Shown one piece after another: positions 45,941 to 58,500 of a stretch of DNA of 64,000 nt. A model generated the notes under the pieces. The model was not told the DNA's origin and did no database searches. It saw only the letters and a program-made list of their open reading frames with translations. The stretch comes from Polytrichum commune. Lineage: Eukaryota; Streptophyta; Polytrichopsida; Polytrichales; Polytrichaceae. The translations under genes were made by a program, and so were the position numbers. Numbering within the stretch: the stretch's first letter is position 1; each line of letters begins with the position of its first letter. Location of the stretch: positions 7,316,501 through 7,380,500 of the forward strand of contig OX485808.1 in the NCBI GenBank assembly GCA_950295325.1. Reading direction: 5' to 3'.

Positions 45941-46349
45941 CTAGTATAGGTAGTGTATTGTGTACTTAAAATAGACAAAGTTTATGATTGGTTTCAACAT
46001 CAACATCTAGAATCTAAGAATGCCATAAGGTAGAGGGTGCTCAAACCAACTCTTGGGCTAAATTAGCCTATTTTGGAGTCCATTTGGATAAGTGGCATGC
46101 TTGAGACATGATTGGCTTAGCAAATTGGTGTTGACATGGTAGGAAATAAACTAAAATGTATTGCAAATCATTTGAATATACTATAATTTTTAAAAGTCAC
46201 TTACCCCTAGGTTCCTAAATCCCTGCCTAGACCCACACATTTTTCACTACATACGGCTCTACAACATCCCAACATTCATGTTGAAGCACCCCCATTTTTC
46301 TGCTCATACCTTAGGCATCCAAGTAAGAAGTGTGACCACATCCCTATGT

Positions 46350-46545
46350 GGGGAGATTTTTGGACTTAATCAATCAAGATCCTAGTGTTTCCAAGTCCAG
46401 CCGGTTACATGTTACGATCGGTTGGTTTTCTTTCTTTATCTCATGTATACTCCATAAATTCCTTTAAAATTATTAGTAATTTCCCTGAAGTCTTGAATTC
46501 GAACTGGTTATTTCTCAAACTCAACCGGTTTATGTGTAAATACAA
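46350..46545 (-). repeat. Family A, copy 7 (inverted)
   Basis: GGGGAGATTTTTGGACTTAA, ATCCTAGTGTTTCCAAGTCC, GCCGGTTACATGTT and TTATTTCTCAAACTCAACCG. Confidence 0.75.
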
Positions 46546-46844
46546 TGTTTTGTCTATTTAGTGTGGGTTCCCATTTGGAGTTGGGCATTGCTATAACATT
46601 TTATTGAGAATATACATTTTTACCCAAATAAAACAAGCACACTGGATAGTCCTTTTGGTTTGGGTGGAAAATTTAGTGTGGAAATAATTAGCGTGCGTCA
46701 CACAAATTTTCTAGTCAAGGTGACATTTATGTGGCTCCAAGGGACCACATATAAGGCCCACTTACATTGGTAGCCTCCTCCATGTTCAGAGCTGGACCTA
46801 TTTAAGAGGTAATTGCCCCCCTCACGCCCCGGCATGCTTCACAC

Positions 46845-47250
46845 GAAAGAGAGACTTAAGGTGCGCAACATTTCAATATGACAATTTAGAGAGCAAAACT
46901 CAAGGGAGCCCATGAGCTTTCCATGAGCCTTCAAGTTGTAAATACCTAGAACCCAACTGCAACAAGAATGGGCAAGGTAGTCATTGAGGACTATTATCAT
47001 ATGGCAATAATGATGAAAATATGAATTGGATGAAACTAGCACATCTATTGTCAATTATTTCTCTAGCCCCTAGGGCCCCCTTTTGTACATCTACTTTTAC
47101 TTCAACATTCTTTGATAGCCTTTTTAAATGTACACACTAGAGCATATTAATACCTCTCCCTTACGTATACTATGATGCTAATGCCTCAAATAGCACCCCT
47201 TCTTACACTCACAATAGTTCATACGTATGAAGAGTCCATTCCCCAGGGTG
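46845..47250. repeat. Dispersed repeat C, intact copy
   Basis: Its first half (AAACTCAAGGGAGCCCATGA, AAGTTGTAAATACCTAGAAC, CATTGAGGACTATTATCATA) recurs at 52795-52985. Its second half (GTACACACTAGAGCATAT, ACGTATGAAGAGTCCA) recurs at 55345-55520. The two halves are adjacent here. Confidence 0.6.
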
Positions 47251-48720
47251 GTCTTATTGTGGGCATACCATATGGCCCTTGAATCAGGTTGGGAATGTTC
47301 TTATCTGGTTCCTTTTTGTGAAACATGAAATTGTTATTTCAAGTTCAAATTTTGGAAATGGTGATGCAAAAGTTGTAAGAAGTCAAAGTGAGAGTATCTT
47401 GTACTCTTTAAACGTTTGTATAGGCCCTCTCAAATATAAACTAGAACCAAAATGCTAGATGATTGTTTTGAGCACATAGTCCGATCTCATTGTACCCACA
47501 TGTCTTTTTGGTGTCCATTCCTAATGAAGATGATGTACGCATTCTTGTTATTAGTGTGAGCACTCCTTTTTTGTCAAGTGCCATCAAATTAGGGTACTAC
47601 TTTATTTGATTTTTTTGTGTGAAATAAAGTATCCTAAAAAAATAATAGTCATCCACAAAATCTTGAGGGGTGCACTCTTTATGAGGATCCAATATAGTGT
47701 GCATGCATCATCTTTATATTAATATCCCTATGTACATATAAATTCACAAGAGAGAAAAAATATACATAAAAATTAGAGATTACACATAGCCTCATATACA
47801 TGTACTAGTAAAAAAATATGTGCCCACTCATGGCTAGAATTTTAAATTTTCATTTTCCATGCAAATGATACCATATGAGTGGTTCGCCTACTCCATTGTC
47901 AAAAATTAGAAATATCACACCACATAATAACCCAAATTTTACATACAAATTTTACCTTCAACAATATTCTTCTTATGTGTACGATGTTCAAGACTTGTTC
48001 AATTGATAGACCTTTTGTACACCCACATGGGTAGATATTGCAAAATAGAGTGCACCTAAGTTTCATGTGTCACTACATGGGTCTTTGCCACCAATTGCGC
48101 AAATCGTTGTCACTTTGTTAAGATCTTGAGACTCCTTACACACCATACATCCACCACTCTCCAACCCTATATGCTCTCAAAACATCACCGAACAATATCT
48201 CAAAAAAATTATAGTATTATAAAATTCGAGGCCATGTTAAATTGAAAAATGAAATGTCTTGCACACCACATCAACATCTCATTTTGAGAATATTGCGGCA
48301 TTGTGCTATTATGCGTACCACATCAAATCAAGCTATCTAAATGAGTGATGAAAGTTCAAAATAATGAAGGCCACACGAAAGAGAAAGAGAGTGGAGCCTT
48401 GCCATTAGTTACGAAGACTCAAATATAGGTGTCTTATTAAGAAGGGGTGACCACATAAGGCCCACATATGGTAGAGTGCTCCATCAATCACATGCAAGTC
48501 AGTTGGACGTCCATTGCACATGTGATTTGATGTCAACTTTTGTGGAAATATTGTACATGACGTCATGCCAGATGTGGTCATAAGTGATTGTGTCCACATT
48601 TGCAAGTAAAAGGTAGATTTAAATACACACAATAGACTATTGGGCCACATACTACACCAAATATTAGATTCAGTGTCACCAGTTCTAATTGTCTTGCTGA
48701 ATACTAATTGTAAACCCAAG
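47251..48720. other. Gene-poor, AT-rich; family B fragment at 47400-47535
   Basis: The B fragment has TTTTGAGCACATAGTCC and ACATGTCTTTTTGGTG. No gene recognised. Confidence 0.4.
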
Positions 48721-49091
48721 AGGCACCACGGGCCTTGGCTTGGTGGTTAGGGCTCATGGCCCCCAATGAGGAGGTTGTGGGTTCTATTCCCCATGCCGGC
48801 GTGGTGCTCACCGCCTTAGTCCACCCAACTATGGTGGGGGGTCCTTGGACCTTGTTGTATGGGTACCTCAAAGCCCTTTAGGGGGATACCATGTCCGGTA
48901 TCTTCAAGGCACTAGTGGCTAGCTAGGAACTAGTATAGTGTGTCACTATAGTGTCCATCCTCGAAAGGGGAGAGTAGTATTGTCCCAATGTCCCCTTGTC
49001 CAGTGGGCATCGGGTCATTGGCATTACGAACGGACACTTTATTCACGCCGGCCCCTTGCTAAAAAGGGACCGGAGTTTCTATCTATCTATC
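48721..49091 (+). mobile_element. Full-length tRNA-derived SINE (371 bp)
   Basis: An A box TGGCTTGGTGG (48736-48746) and a B box GGTTCTATTCC (48780-48790) stand 33 bp apart, as in an internal RNA polymerase III promoter. The body ends in an (ATCT)n tail. A perfect 12-bp direct repeat TGTAAACCCAAG flanks it at 48709-48720 and 49092-49103. There is no open frame, so it depended on a LINE for movement. The 3' part matches 39856-39987. Confidence 0.92.
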
Positions 49092-49103
49092 TGTAAACCC
49101 AAG

Positions 49104-51618
49104 TGTAGTGTCACCAATATTTATTTATGATAAGTTAACATCGTTTGTCATTCCTTGTTTAAAATATTGGGCATTATAGATTTACAGTGTTGTGGTTACT
49201 GTCATTAATGAAGTAGTTTTTTTTATCCAAATGTCAATCATCCATGACAATATTTCATTACAGAAATGTTAGGATGCCGGTCACACCAATAGTTGACACG
49301 GATTTCATGCAGTAGATTTCAACACTCGCACTTTTTAAAGGTGACGTGGCCCTGAGGGTTTCATCATCATCGGTTTCCGAGCCTTCTCAAAACATGTGAA
49401 GATCAGGATGTAAACTGCACCACAACAATCGTGTGGTCTACTTACTGAGGGCTTTTTGTATTTTGTGAACAAAACCTAACGGAATTAGACCAAACCAAAA
49501 CCTCGGGTCGATAATCGGATCTCGAATTGCAACTTGTGATGATGGCAAGGAACCAGATTCAAGCCCCGAAACTCAGGAGGCAGAAAAATTGGACCTTAAT
49601 TTATGTATGTAACCTGCACAGCTCCTTCAAGTGAAGGCAGAATGTGATCAAACCCTTTCCAAAATTCCACACTAAAGTTCCTACAGAGTGGAGGGAAGAC
49701 ACTTGCGGCTTAAGAAATGAGCCTGAAGAAATGAGAAGTGCAGTGACAATGACAATGACGAATATTGCTTTCACATATTTCTAGGAATGGAGTGATCGGA
49801 ATGTGAAAGAGCCGCGAACGTTGTCTCATTTGGCTAACGCGATAACTGTTCCTTAAGCTCCAAAGAGTAAGATCCGATGCAACAAGATTTTGAGTCTTAA
49901 AGCTGCCGAAAAGATGACAAAAGAAATAATGATGAAGAGTACAACAGGAATGCAATGTTAGATATAAACTGCCAATCGAGCTTCAAAGAATCACTGAAAA
50001 GATGAGGAATTCAGCGATAAGTTAGAGTGATGAGCAAAATGGGTTTTGTAGAGGAGGTCAGCGAAGAAATATGCAAAGAGAAACAAGACAAAGATAGCAA
50101 CAAATCTTCAGACTTCTCATGATGTACATGAAAAGTAGAAACCCTGAAATTCAAAAATTCAAGCTGACCACCTTCACCCAGCTGCTCTCAGAACGGGAAA
50201 AACAGATGCAACACTTCGATTTTCAAAGCAACGTTATGAACATCGATACATTGTGATCACAAGTTGAAAATGCCTAACACCCTTTGTGAGCCCAAAAATA
50301 GTGCTCACATGTGTTGTTAACCTTTAAAGTTGTTGGAATCTAGACTTTGAATTTTCATCAATTATTATAGAACTTAAACAAAGTGAAAACTTTGAGTGTG
50401 TGTTAGGATTAAGTTTGAAGCTCAAAGGGTAGTGTTTTATGGTTTGGGAATAGGTTGGGGTTAATTGGAATTAGTTAGGGGGTTAGGGGGTTCGAGCTTA
50501 GGTTGCAAGCTGGGTTATTGGCCGAGTAAGACTTTAAGGTGTTTGTTTTAGGCTTTAGCTGGGTTCGTTTAAAAGTGAGTCGTTACAAACGGATTGGGTA
50601 CCGCCCAATTTCCGGATCTCTGGAAGGGGGTCCCCTGTTTCGCAGAGGCTCTCTCATGCTCTCTCTCTCTGAGGCTGAAGGGGAGAGCGAGCCGGACAGG
50701 GTGCGAAAACCCTGCCAGATTGTTGAAGCAATTATTATCTCACAGTTGGTGTTGAGGCTGGGGTGAGATGCATGGGTAGCAGATCGGCGAAGGGATGACT
50801 GTGCGGAGAAGGTGGAATGACGCTCAACAAGGAGCGTTGGGAGATGGCTATAGCTCCTGAAGAATTCTCAAATTCACTGGCTAAGGGAGGGATTTAACGG
50901 AGCGAGCTGGCTGGCACATGATTCATTTCGGGAGAACAGGGTTCGGAGTCGGGGAACTTAGGTGAGCAGTCCGAAGAAGAAAAGAAAACCATAAGAGTGA
51001 GAGGGGATTCGGAGGGAGGCAAGCCGCGCTGGCCTCTGCTCAAACTTCGACCAACAAGACGGAGTGAACCTGGAAGACAACTGCAGAAAAGCTGGGCTCC
51101 CACATTGCTGGGGCCACACAGCCGAAATGTGCATGTGCCAGCTGAGGGCAGCAACCTTCAAAGTTCAGGTCTACATTTAGGAACATTTTTTCTCTTGACG
51201 CATGCACAGCCAATTTGCTCACAGTCGACATTTAGCGTTGCTGAAGGAGTGTGGTTGCGGAAGGCCCTGCATTGTCGGGGATCTCAACCGTTTGGGTGAT
51301 CGGTGACTGAACCTACCATTTCATGCGGTTTGTGCATCAACCCAAGTTCTCTGTGAAGGTTGGCTTCACAGCCAGCAAAAATCAGAGGAGGAACGCTGGA
51401 ACTGTGTGTGGGTGCGTTAACCTTTGCGTCACCGCTCTCTGATGCCTGGAAGAGCCCTGTAAACGGGTGGAGGAGCAATTGAGCGAGGGGCAGGCTGGTC
51501 TTCCACAGGGCATGATTAGACGAGGACTGCTGCTCAGTTGAAGTGCTGACCTCGGGTTGGGATCAGAGGTGAAGGGGTTCGGTTGGGACAGGGGAGGAGA
51601 GAGGATAGGAGAGGCAGA
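49104..51618 (-). other. Putative internal region of a decayed LTR element
   Basis: It lies downstream (on -) of the primer-binding-like site at 51619-51630. Composition is GC-richer between 50.5 and 51.65 kb than in the flanks. A frame opens at the primer site (MWYQSSASPI) but stops after 83 codons, and I recognise no gag, protease or polymerase motif. Confidence 0.3.
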
Positions 51619-51630
51619 GCTCTGGTACCA
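51619..51630 (-). other. Primer-binding site resembling tRNA-iMet complement
   Basis: Reads TGGTACCAGAGC on -, one base from the common plant LTR-retrotransposon site TGGTATCAGAGC. Confidence 0.5.
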
Positions 51631-51636
51631 CACCGC

Positions 51637-52073
51637 TGGACATCAATGAGGCATGACAATGGTAGCATTAGTTAGAAGATTAATGGTTGATTAGAATAAA
51701 TTAGGGTGCTAAGTGAAGAAATGGGCATGAGTGAGCCAATGGTGTGAATTGGTGTCACTCAATGTCATTAGGGGATGGTGTGGTGTTAGTTGAGTGGCCC
51801 ATGGATATAGAGTAGTGGTTGAAGTTGGGGAGTGATGTTCATTAATTAAATGTGTTTAGTGAGGATTACGAAGGAAGATAGTATTTCTCAATACTTGAGA
51901 CCTCGCGCTCTTTGAATAAAGGTTGTGTGTTCCTTATTTATGATCTTGGAATATTGGGAAGTTTGGACCTGAGGGTCGAGTGGGATCAACCTAGTACATG
52001 TGAGCCTTAGACCTCCACTCGGACCACGACGCATAAGGGTGGGGGTTTAGGGCTGACACCCTTGTTGCCAACA
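51637..52073 (-). mobile_element. Putative LTR of a Ty3/gypsy-type element
   Basis: On - it starts TGTTGGCAACAAGGGTGTC and ends near TTGATGTCCA, six bases before the primer site, giving TG..CA ends and about 437 bp. I did not find the partner LTR to the left, so the element may be truncated. TTATGATCTTGG and AATAAAGG-type strings near 51910-51950 could relate to its promoter or polyadenylation. Confidence 0.45.
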
Positions 52074-53840
52074 AGTCGAATGTCAAAACATGAGGAAGTA
52101 AGTTATTTATGCACTGAAATGATTTGTGTACCATGCTACAAAGTCATGGCATTGAGAACTTCACAATGCATCGCATCGAGCAAACTCTCAAGCACATAAT
52201 GAGTCGTTAGGGTGGAGGCCACAATAAAAGGTATGGTCTTGGTTAATGAATGACCTCATCCATCATCATGACAACATTTGTCCACTTATTCATAAGAAGA
52301 GTGGTCACAATAGTTACCACATTGACATAAAAAACCATATCACACTAGATATCATATTTAATGTAGCTTAATATTTTTGCTAATCAACAAACATCCTATC
52401 TTTAATATTTGAAGTCACCAATATGTCTAATACCGGGGCAATGCATCTTTATCAAAGCATGCGTCACGTGTGGCTCCCCAGGGGGTGGACTCTTCGTTGG
52501 AAACCTAAATGACATGCGTGGGTCACTATGAAACTAAACCCCCTATTTACGAGAAGTTTATAGAAGAAAACAAATTTATATGTACTGAAGATAAGCTGGA
52601 AAATGGACTCATGTATTAATACTAAGCTTTTTGAATTAGTGTGATAAGTGCCTCTACTACATACACAAGATAGATAAATCACAAATTGAATATTTCTTTA
52701 TTATTTAGAAAATCCACTTTCATTTTTCAATGAGAAAGTCATTGAAAGTTTAGTCATTCATAGCATGTAACCCAATGATTGCATCAAACAAAAAAAAAAG
52801 AGGCAAGAGCACAATATCTTAGCCACAATCCAAAGTGCAAACTCAAGGGAGTTCATGAGCACTCTAGGAGCCTCCAGTTGTAAAACTTCGAACCCAAATG
52901 CAGACCCTAACAAGAACGAACAAGGTAAGTCATTAATGACTATTACCATATGACAAACAATGAATGAAAACGTAAATTGGAGGATAATAATGTTGAGGGT
53001 GCCTCCTAGGTCAAGAGAGTCTCTCAACCTCAGACGATGTAACCCGTTGCTTGACCAGTTGCACGAATGTCACACTTCAAAATTTAGGTGTTTACTAGTT
53101 GTATAAGTTTATGTTCCCCTAAAATCTTAGTAATAAGGTTATGTTTTTCTAGGATGAACTAAGTATGTATCTCCAAATGTATTGTGAAGGTTAAGTGATT
53201 CCTCACCTACCCTATCACTTACATGATCTAAGTCCCAAATCCTCTTATCTCTTGATTACTTGGTCAAAGAATTCCTTTGCATCCTCCTCAATTAGAATTT
53301 ATAATCACTTATTTGTTCATTTGTTCCCGGAATCTAATTTCACTTTGATTGCAATGAATTCCAACGATGATGTGAAATCTTAAGGTTATCTTTTAGTGCG
53401 AGGTGAGAGGTGATTTGACCTTCTTGATGGCCTCATGTGAATCACCTCCAACCTTTGCTTCTCACTCCAAATGATGGTCTCCACCTGTGCCAATTAGATC
53501 TTACACGTAATTCTCCTAAGTACGCACAATTGATGAATCCTAAGACATCCAACAACCCCTTGGATTATGCCCTTTGATAGGTGGCTTACCTTGGCCCCTT
53601 AGTTGAATTTATGAAAGTGCTTATGAATCTCCCTTTTGTAATTTCTCAATTAATTTGCTCTACCACAACGTGAGTTGATTTCCTTATAAAACTCTAACTC
53701 AAACACCCTCGAGTCCTTGGGGAATTGAAACGCAACCTCCACTTAACTTGAAGACTTGAGCCAATGAGTCTAAGTGTCCGCCACCTTTGTTAAAAACTAA
53801 CTTCCTACACCAAGGGTGCCAATCAAGTCAGTGCACCGTG

Positions 53841-53861
53841 GGCGCCAACACTAAGGTTGGT
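53841..53861 (-). other. LTR-start-like motif
   Basis: On - TGTTGGCGCCCACGGTGCA opens with the TGTTGGC typical of some plant gypsy LTRs. A close variant (TTGGCACCCACGGTGCA) is repeated 40 bp away at about 53868-53884. No second LTR found. Confidence 0.35.
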
Positions 53862-54148
53862 AGCTTAATGCACCGTGGGTGCCAATGCTAATACTAGAAG
53901 AGCTTGATGGCTCAGACAGGCATATATGAGTAATCGTGGAAAATTAAATGTATGAGGGCCCTCAACTTGGCCTTTTTTTTATTTCGTTTGAAACCTAGGT
54001 ACTTTTAATATTTTCAAAATGTTTCTACATATAAAAGTATAATTATATCTAAATGTAACCTAAATTGAAAGTCCTAATTATATATTTCCAAATCTAACTT
54101 ATTTGAAATGTTCATCCTAAATACATAACCCTTGATATCAAAATTCAT

Positions 54149-54880
54149 CTAGTGATTGGATTTCCATCTAAGGCTTATCAATCCCATGTCGTGTAAATAC
54201 CGATCGTGTGTCACTGCAGCTCGAGTACCAACCACCACTAACAAACAACACCAAAAACATAGCAAGGTCACACATGAACAACACATCTCTACAACCTTCA
54301 TTCCGGGAAATGTACCATGTTGAAGCTTATACAATACGGGAAGATCCTCCCATATATCCGCAATAGCTTGAGGCCGATCAGTCTCATCATCCGAGCCCTG
54401 TATCGGAATTTCAACGGATGCACCAGAAAATAAATTGAGGTAGGCAGCCGCGTGCCAACCTGGAACCGCCTCTCGATCACAATCTCCATGCCACCTGGCC
54501 CCAGTCAAGTCCTCATCTGAAGGACTTGGATTGCGTGAGAGTCCATCTGCATCCATGTTGGTAATCCCAGCACGGTGTACCACCTCAAAGTCATACTCTT
54601 GGAGCAACAAAGCCCACCTAGCAAGCTTGCCAGTAAGCTTATCCGACTCCATGAGCCATCGTAATGGCTGATGGTCAGTCACTAAAGTAAAGTGTTGACC
54701 ATAAAGATATGGCCGGAAATGGGCAATAGCCCATACCGCCGCCAATGCTTCTCCCTTGGTGGAGTGAGAGATAGCTTGACTAATTTGTGTGCATTTGAAG
54801 AGATTTAGAGCTATTGTGAGTATTCTACTCTCTTCCTTCTCACTTGGCAAGAATGCCAAACCAAGGAGGAGGCTCCTCAC
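54149..54880 (-). pseudogene. Ty3/gypsy RNase H fragment
   Basis: The 243-codon frame contains STKGEALAAVWAIAHFRPYL, YGQHFTLVTDHQPLRWL, LARWALLLQEYDFEV and HRAGITNMDADGLSR. These are the E(C)LA, TDHxPL, R(L)xRW and H(R/x)xG..N..ADxLSR segments of gypsy RNase H. The reverse transcriptase that should precede it and the integrase that should follow are absent, and the ends are unrelated sequence. It is an old, truncated copy. Confidence 0.9.
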
Positions 54881-55029
54881 TTAGGAGCCTCACTTTCCAA
54901 AACTAAGGTTCATCCATCCAACTCTAAATGGATGAAGCCCAACGGATAAGGTGCGGCCGCCGACGCTGCATACCGTGACACCCCTGATTCATCTAAGCAT
55001 ATGCTCCCAAACTGATTGCGCTCCCAAGC

Positions 55030-55197
55030 CTCAGTTTGTTCCCTTGCATGTTCCCAAACCTCAGCTTCTTCCCTATGATCCCTTGCATGTTCCCTAGCCT
55101 TGGCTCGTTCCCTACGGCTCCTTGGGTGTTCCCAAGCCTCAGTCCATTACCAACATCCTTTTGCATGTTCCCGAACCTCAATCCGTTCCCTATGCTC
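55030..55197. repeat. 39-bp minisatellite, about four units
   Basis: Units carry (C)CCTTGCATGTTCCC followed by a variant of AACCTCAGCTTCTTCCCTA. On - it stays open and encodes repeated G(N)GLRFGNMQ-type peptides because the unit is a multiple of three. I see no evidence that it is translated. Confidence 0.7.
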
Positions 55198-55564
55198 TTG
55201 GGAATTTCATCTCCCTCAGCCTCCAGTTGCCTTTTCCATTCAGATTGTTGCTCCTCTTGCTCTTGCATGCTCTTGGTCTTGTGTTCATTCCAGGGTTCTA
55301 CAACTAACACATCCATGATGAAAATTTTCTCTAAACCTTAGTTCCCCCTTTTTGTACATTCACCATTACTTCATAATTCTTCATAGCCTTTCTGCATGTA
55401 CACACTAGAGCATATGATCCCTCTCCCTCATGTATAATATGTACATTAATGCCTCATAAAATACCCCTTCTTCCACTCACGTTAGTTCGTACGTTGTATG
55501 AAGAGTCCACCCCCCGGGACTTCAACAAATACTTGCTACAAAATTATTATGTGAAATGTCATTA

Positions 55565-58500
55565 TCAAGATCTTTCCTTAAATGCACCATATTTTCTAGG
55601 TTCCACATTTTTCCTTGATTGTGATCTCAATATCAAGCTTCTTGCGCGCCTCCAAGACGCCATTAAAAATATCATTGAGAAAAACCCAATTAGAACTCCA
55701 ATTCCAAATCCTGTCAATGACACTTCCTCTTCAAAGAATTTGCCTTGTGTGGATATATTCCATTCACCTTGACTTGGAGGGGTCTCTTTCTTGCATGATC
55801 GATTTATAACACTCCCGCAAAGGCTTGGATTCCCTGGAAGGTATGATGTGTTGTCGAAGGTATCAAAATGGGCGGTTGTTGGAATTGCACCTTGAAGGTT
55901 GTTGGATGACACATTGAAAGAAGATAAATATTGGAGAAGTGCCAAGCTATATGGAATTGTCCCATTGAGATTATTGTTGGATAAATCCAAAGTCTCTAAA
56001 CCTAGAAGATTTGTCCCCAAATCATATGGGATTTCACCCTCCAACTTATTGTTGGATAAGATCATAAACTTCAATCCCACTAGTTGTGCAAGAGCTTCGG
56101 GGATACCACCCACAAGGTTATTGGAGGATAAGTCAAAGAAGGTCATGGTTTTTAGAATATAAGTATATGTCAATGGAATTCCTTGCCCCTTTGTGAGAGT
56201 CACAGTTTGGTCTAAAGTGAAAGCCTCAGAGGTGCTTTGAGTTGAATTGTCTACCACCTTGAAACTGTCCAAGCCGTCAACATGAGATAGTATCGAGCCT
56301 TCCAAGTTGTTGTGAGATAAGTCCAACACTTGAAGTGACTTCAAATCTCCAATCCATGATGGTATTGGACCGTGAAGATTGTTGTGTGCCAAATCCAAAA
56401 CACGCAAGCCTTGCAAGTGACTCCCTAATATGGATTGGGAAGGTATGACCCCGGTTATGTTATTCTTACTAAGGTCAACAAGCACAAGGCTAGAATTGGT
56501 GATAGCAAAGGATGTCGGGATTGGTCCACTGATGCTATTGGAAGGGGCTGAAAAGTATTTGAGGGACATCAATTTGCTGAAGTTTAGTTCCAATTGTCCA
56601 ACCATTTGGTTATCTCCAAACCTAAGTGTTTCCAACTTTGGACATCCTTCAAGACTTGACATTGCCAAAACACTACCATTGAGGTTGTTCTTTGACAAGT
56701 CCAAAGTCACCAAGTTGCTCAAATTCCCCAATGTTGTAGGTATGCTTCCACTAAGTTTGTTGTAGCCCAAAGTTAAATAATATAAAGATGTACAATTTCC
56801 AAGTGATGGTGGAATTGAACCAATGAGACTATTGTTTCCGAGTTGCAATAGTTCGAGTTGATTCAGTTTGCCAAGTTCCATAGGTATTTCACCTGCAAAC
56901 CAAACCACTTTAGGATCATAAAAGGACCATGTATTTTATTTCCCATGATTTATGTATTCTCTAATTTCTAGCTTGAGAATTTATGGACATGGGCACACCC
57001 ATTTACATAAGTTTGACAATAAGTAGTTGAGACATCACCCACAAAATTCAAATACACACACCCTTGGGCCTCTGCCTACACATCTGGTTGACAAGCTAAA
57101 CTATTTAGATTTCTTTTATGCCATAAAGCAAGGAACTGCAATTACAAGTTCTTTGTCAAGTCCCCTAAGGACACTAGGTAGGACACTCTAAGGCCTTAGG
57201 TTGAAGTAAATACAATACTTCCCTCTTGTCAAGCCCTTCCGTAGTCTCATAAAAATCAATAGAGAGAATTCCAACCCAAACCATGTTCTGATTGTCAAGA
57301 GCCTCAATTTTCTACATGGTGATTAGTATTGAGTTGAAGACCTCAAGGACAAACCACTCTGCCTACTATTTATTTTCATGGAAATAGAAGGTTTACAAAG
57401 GCTAATAACGTTGTTACCTACGAGAACTCGGAGAATATGTTTACAATCACATCCATGCTTTGTTTTCATGATCCTTAACAACCCATCAATTGAAGAAATT
57501 TATAAACTTAGCACACTCTTCCAGTTCATTTCAAGATGAAATCTAGGTGAGGTCCTTCAGCCAATGAAATGAGCCTGTTTCATTTGTCCTAAAAACAAAA
57601 TAATCTAGGTGAGTTTCATACTTGTGTTATTTAACCTCTTTATCTTTGATGCCTAGAGCTCAACGCATTCACATGCGCAAGGAAAATGCATTCAGTTTGC
57701 TGGGTGTATTCTGGACTTCCTGATCAGACTTAAATCTCACGGATTTCATATCATTAGCGTGTATTGTAACTTCGTGGAAGCTGTAAACTGAAATATATTT
57801 ACTGCAAGTAGCGATTGAGAAGCAATCATGCGAATGTTTGGATCAAATGATGATTTCTATGTTTTGTGATACCCATAATCACAAAATGAAGGTTACCTCA
57901 AAGCTTACAACCTACTGAACTAAAGGGCTAGACATCAAACGGATTTACAAGAGAGTTCAAGGTTGAGAGGAATATCTTACAGTATATTGAGGTAACAAAT
58001 TCTACTTGAAATAGCCACTGAAGGTTTGAGCAATCTAATACCTGATAATAAGTTATAAGTCGCTGTAAGATATTGTAAATTTCTCAACTGACCAAGCTCC
58101 ACTGGTAGTGGCCCTAATTATGACATACACACAAACACCATGGATCCAGGATTAGTTGTTTACAAACACTTAGAAGTCCGGTAGTCTTGTATTTGAGTAA
58201 CTTTACCCACTTCAAAGTGATAACATGCTCCCATTCAGGTCTCATGCCTAGTTGTTGAAAAGGTTATCTCTAGAAGCTTTTAGCAAACTTTATTCAGATG
58301 TGCAACTTTCATTTTCTCATATGAAATTTCACATGATGTATGAAAAACTGGTTCCCAAATCTATCAATAGTATTTATGGTGCAATTCCTATATCATTGGG
58401 AACTTTTATCAACTTGGTATCTTTGAGCTTGTTAAAGAACAACCTCTATAGTAGTGTTTTAGCATTGTCAAGTGTTCAAGGTTGTCCAAAGCTGGAAACT

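Larger units (their letters stand above)
52795..55520. repeat. Dispersed repeat C interrupted by ~2.3 kb
   Basis: 52795-52985 matches the left half of 46845-47250, and 55297-55520 matches the right half. Everything between (about 52990-55295), including the RNase H fragment and the minisatellite, appears inserted. Confidence 0.5.

Noticed and set aside
55036-55341. Frames of about 100 codons on both strands through the minisatellite
   Set aside because: A 39-bp unit keeps several frames open automatically; no other sign of coding.
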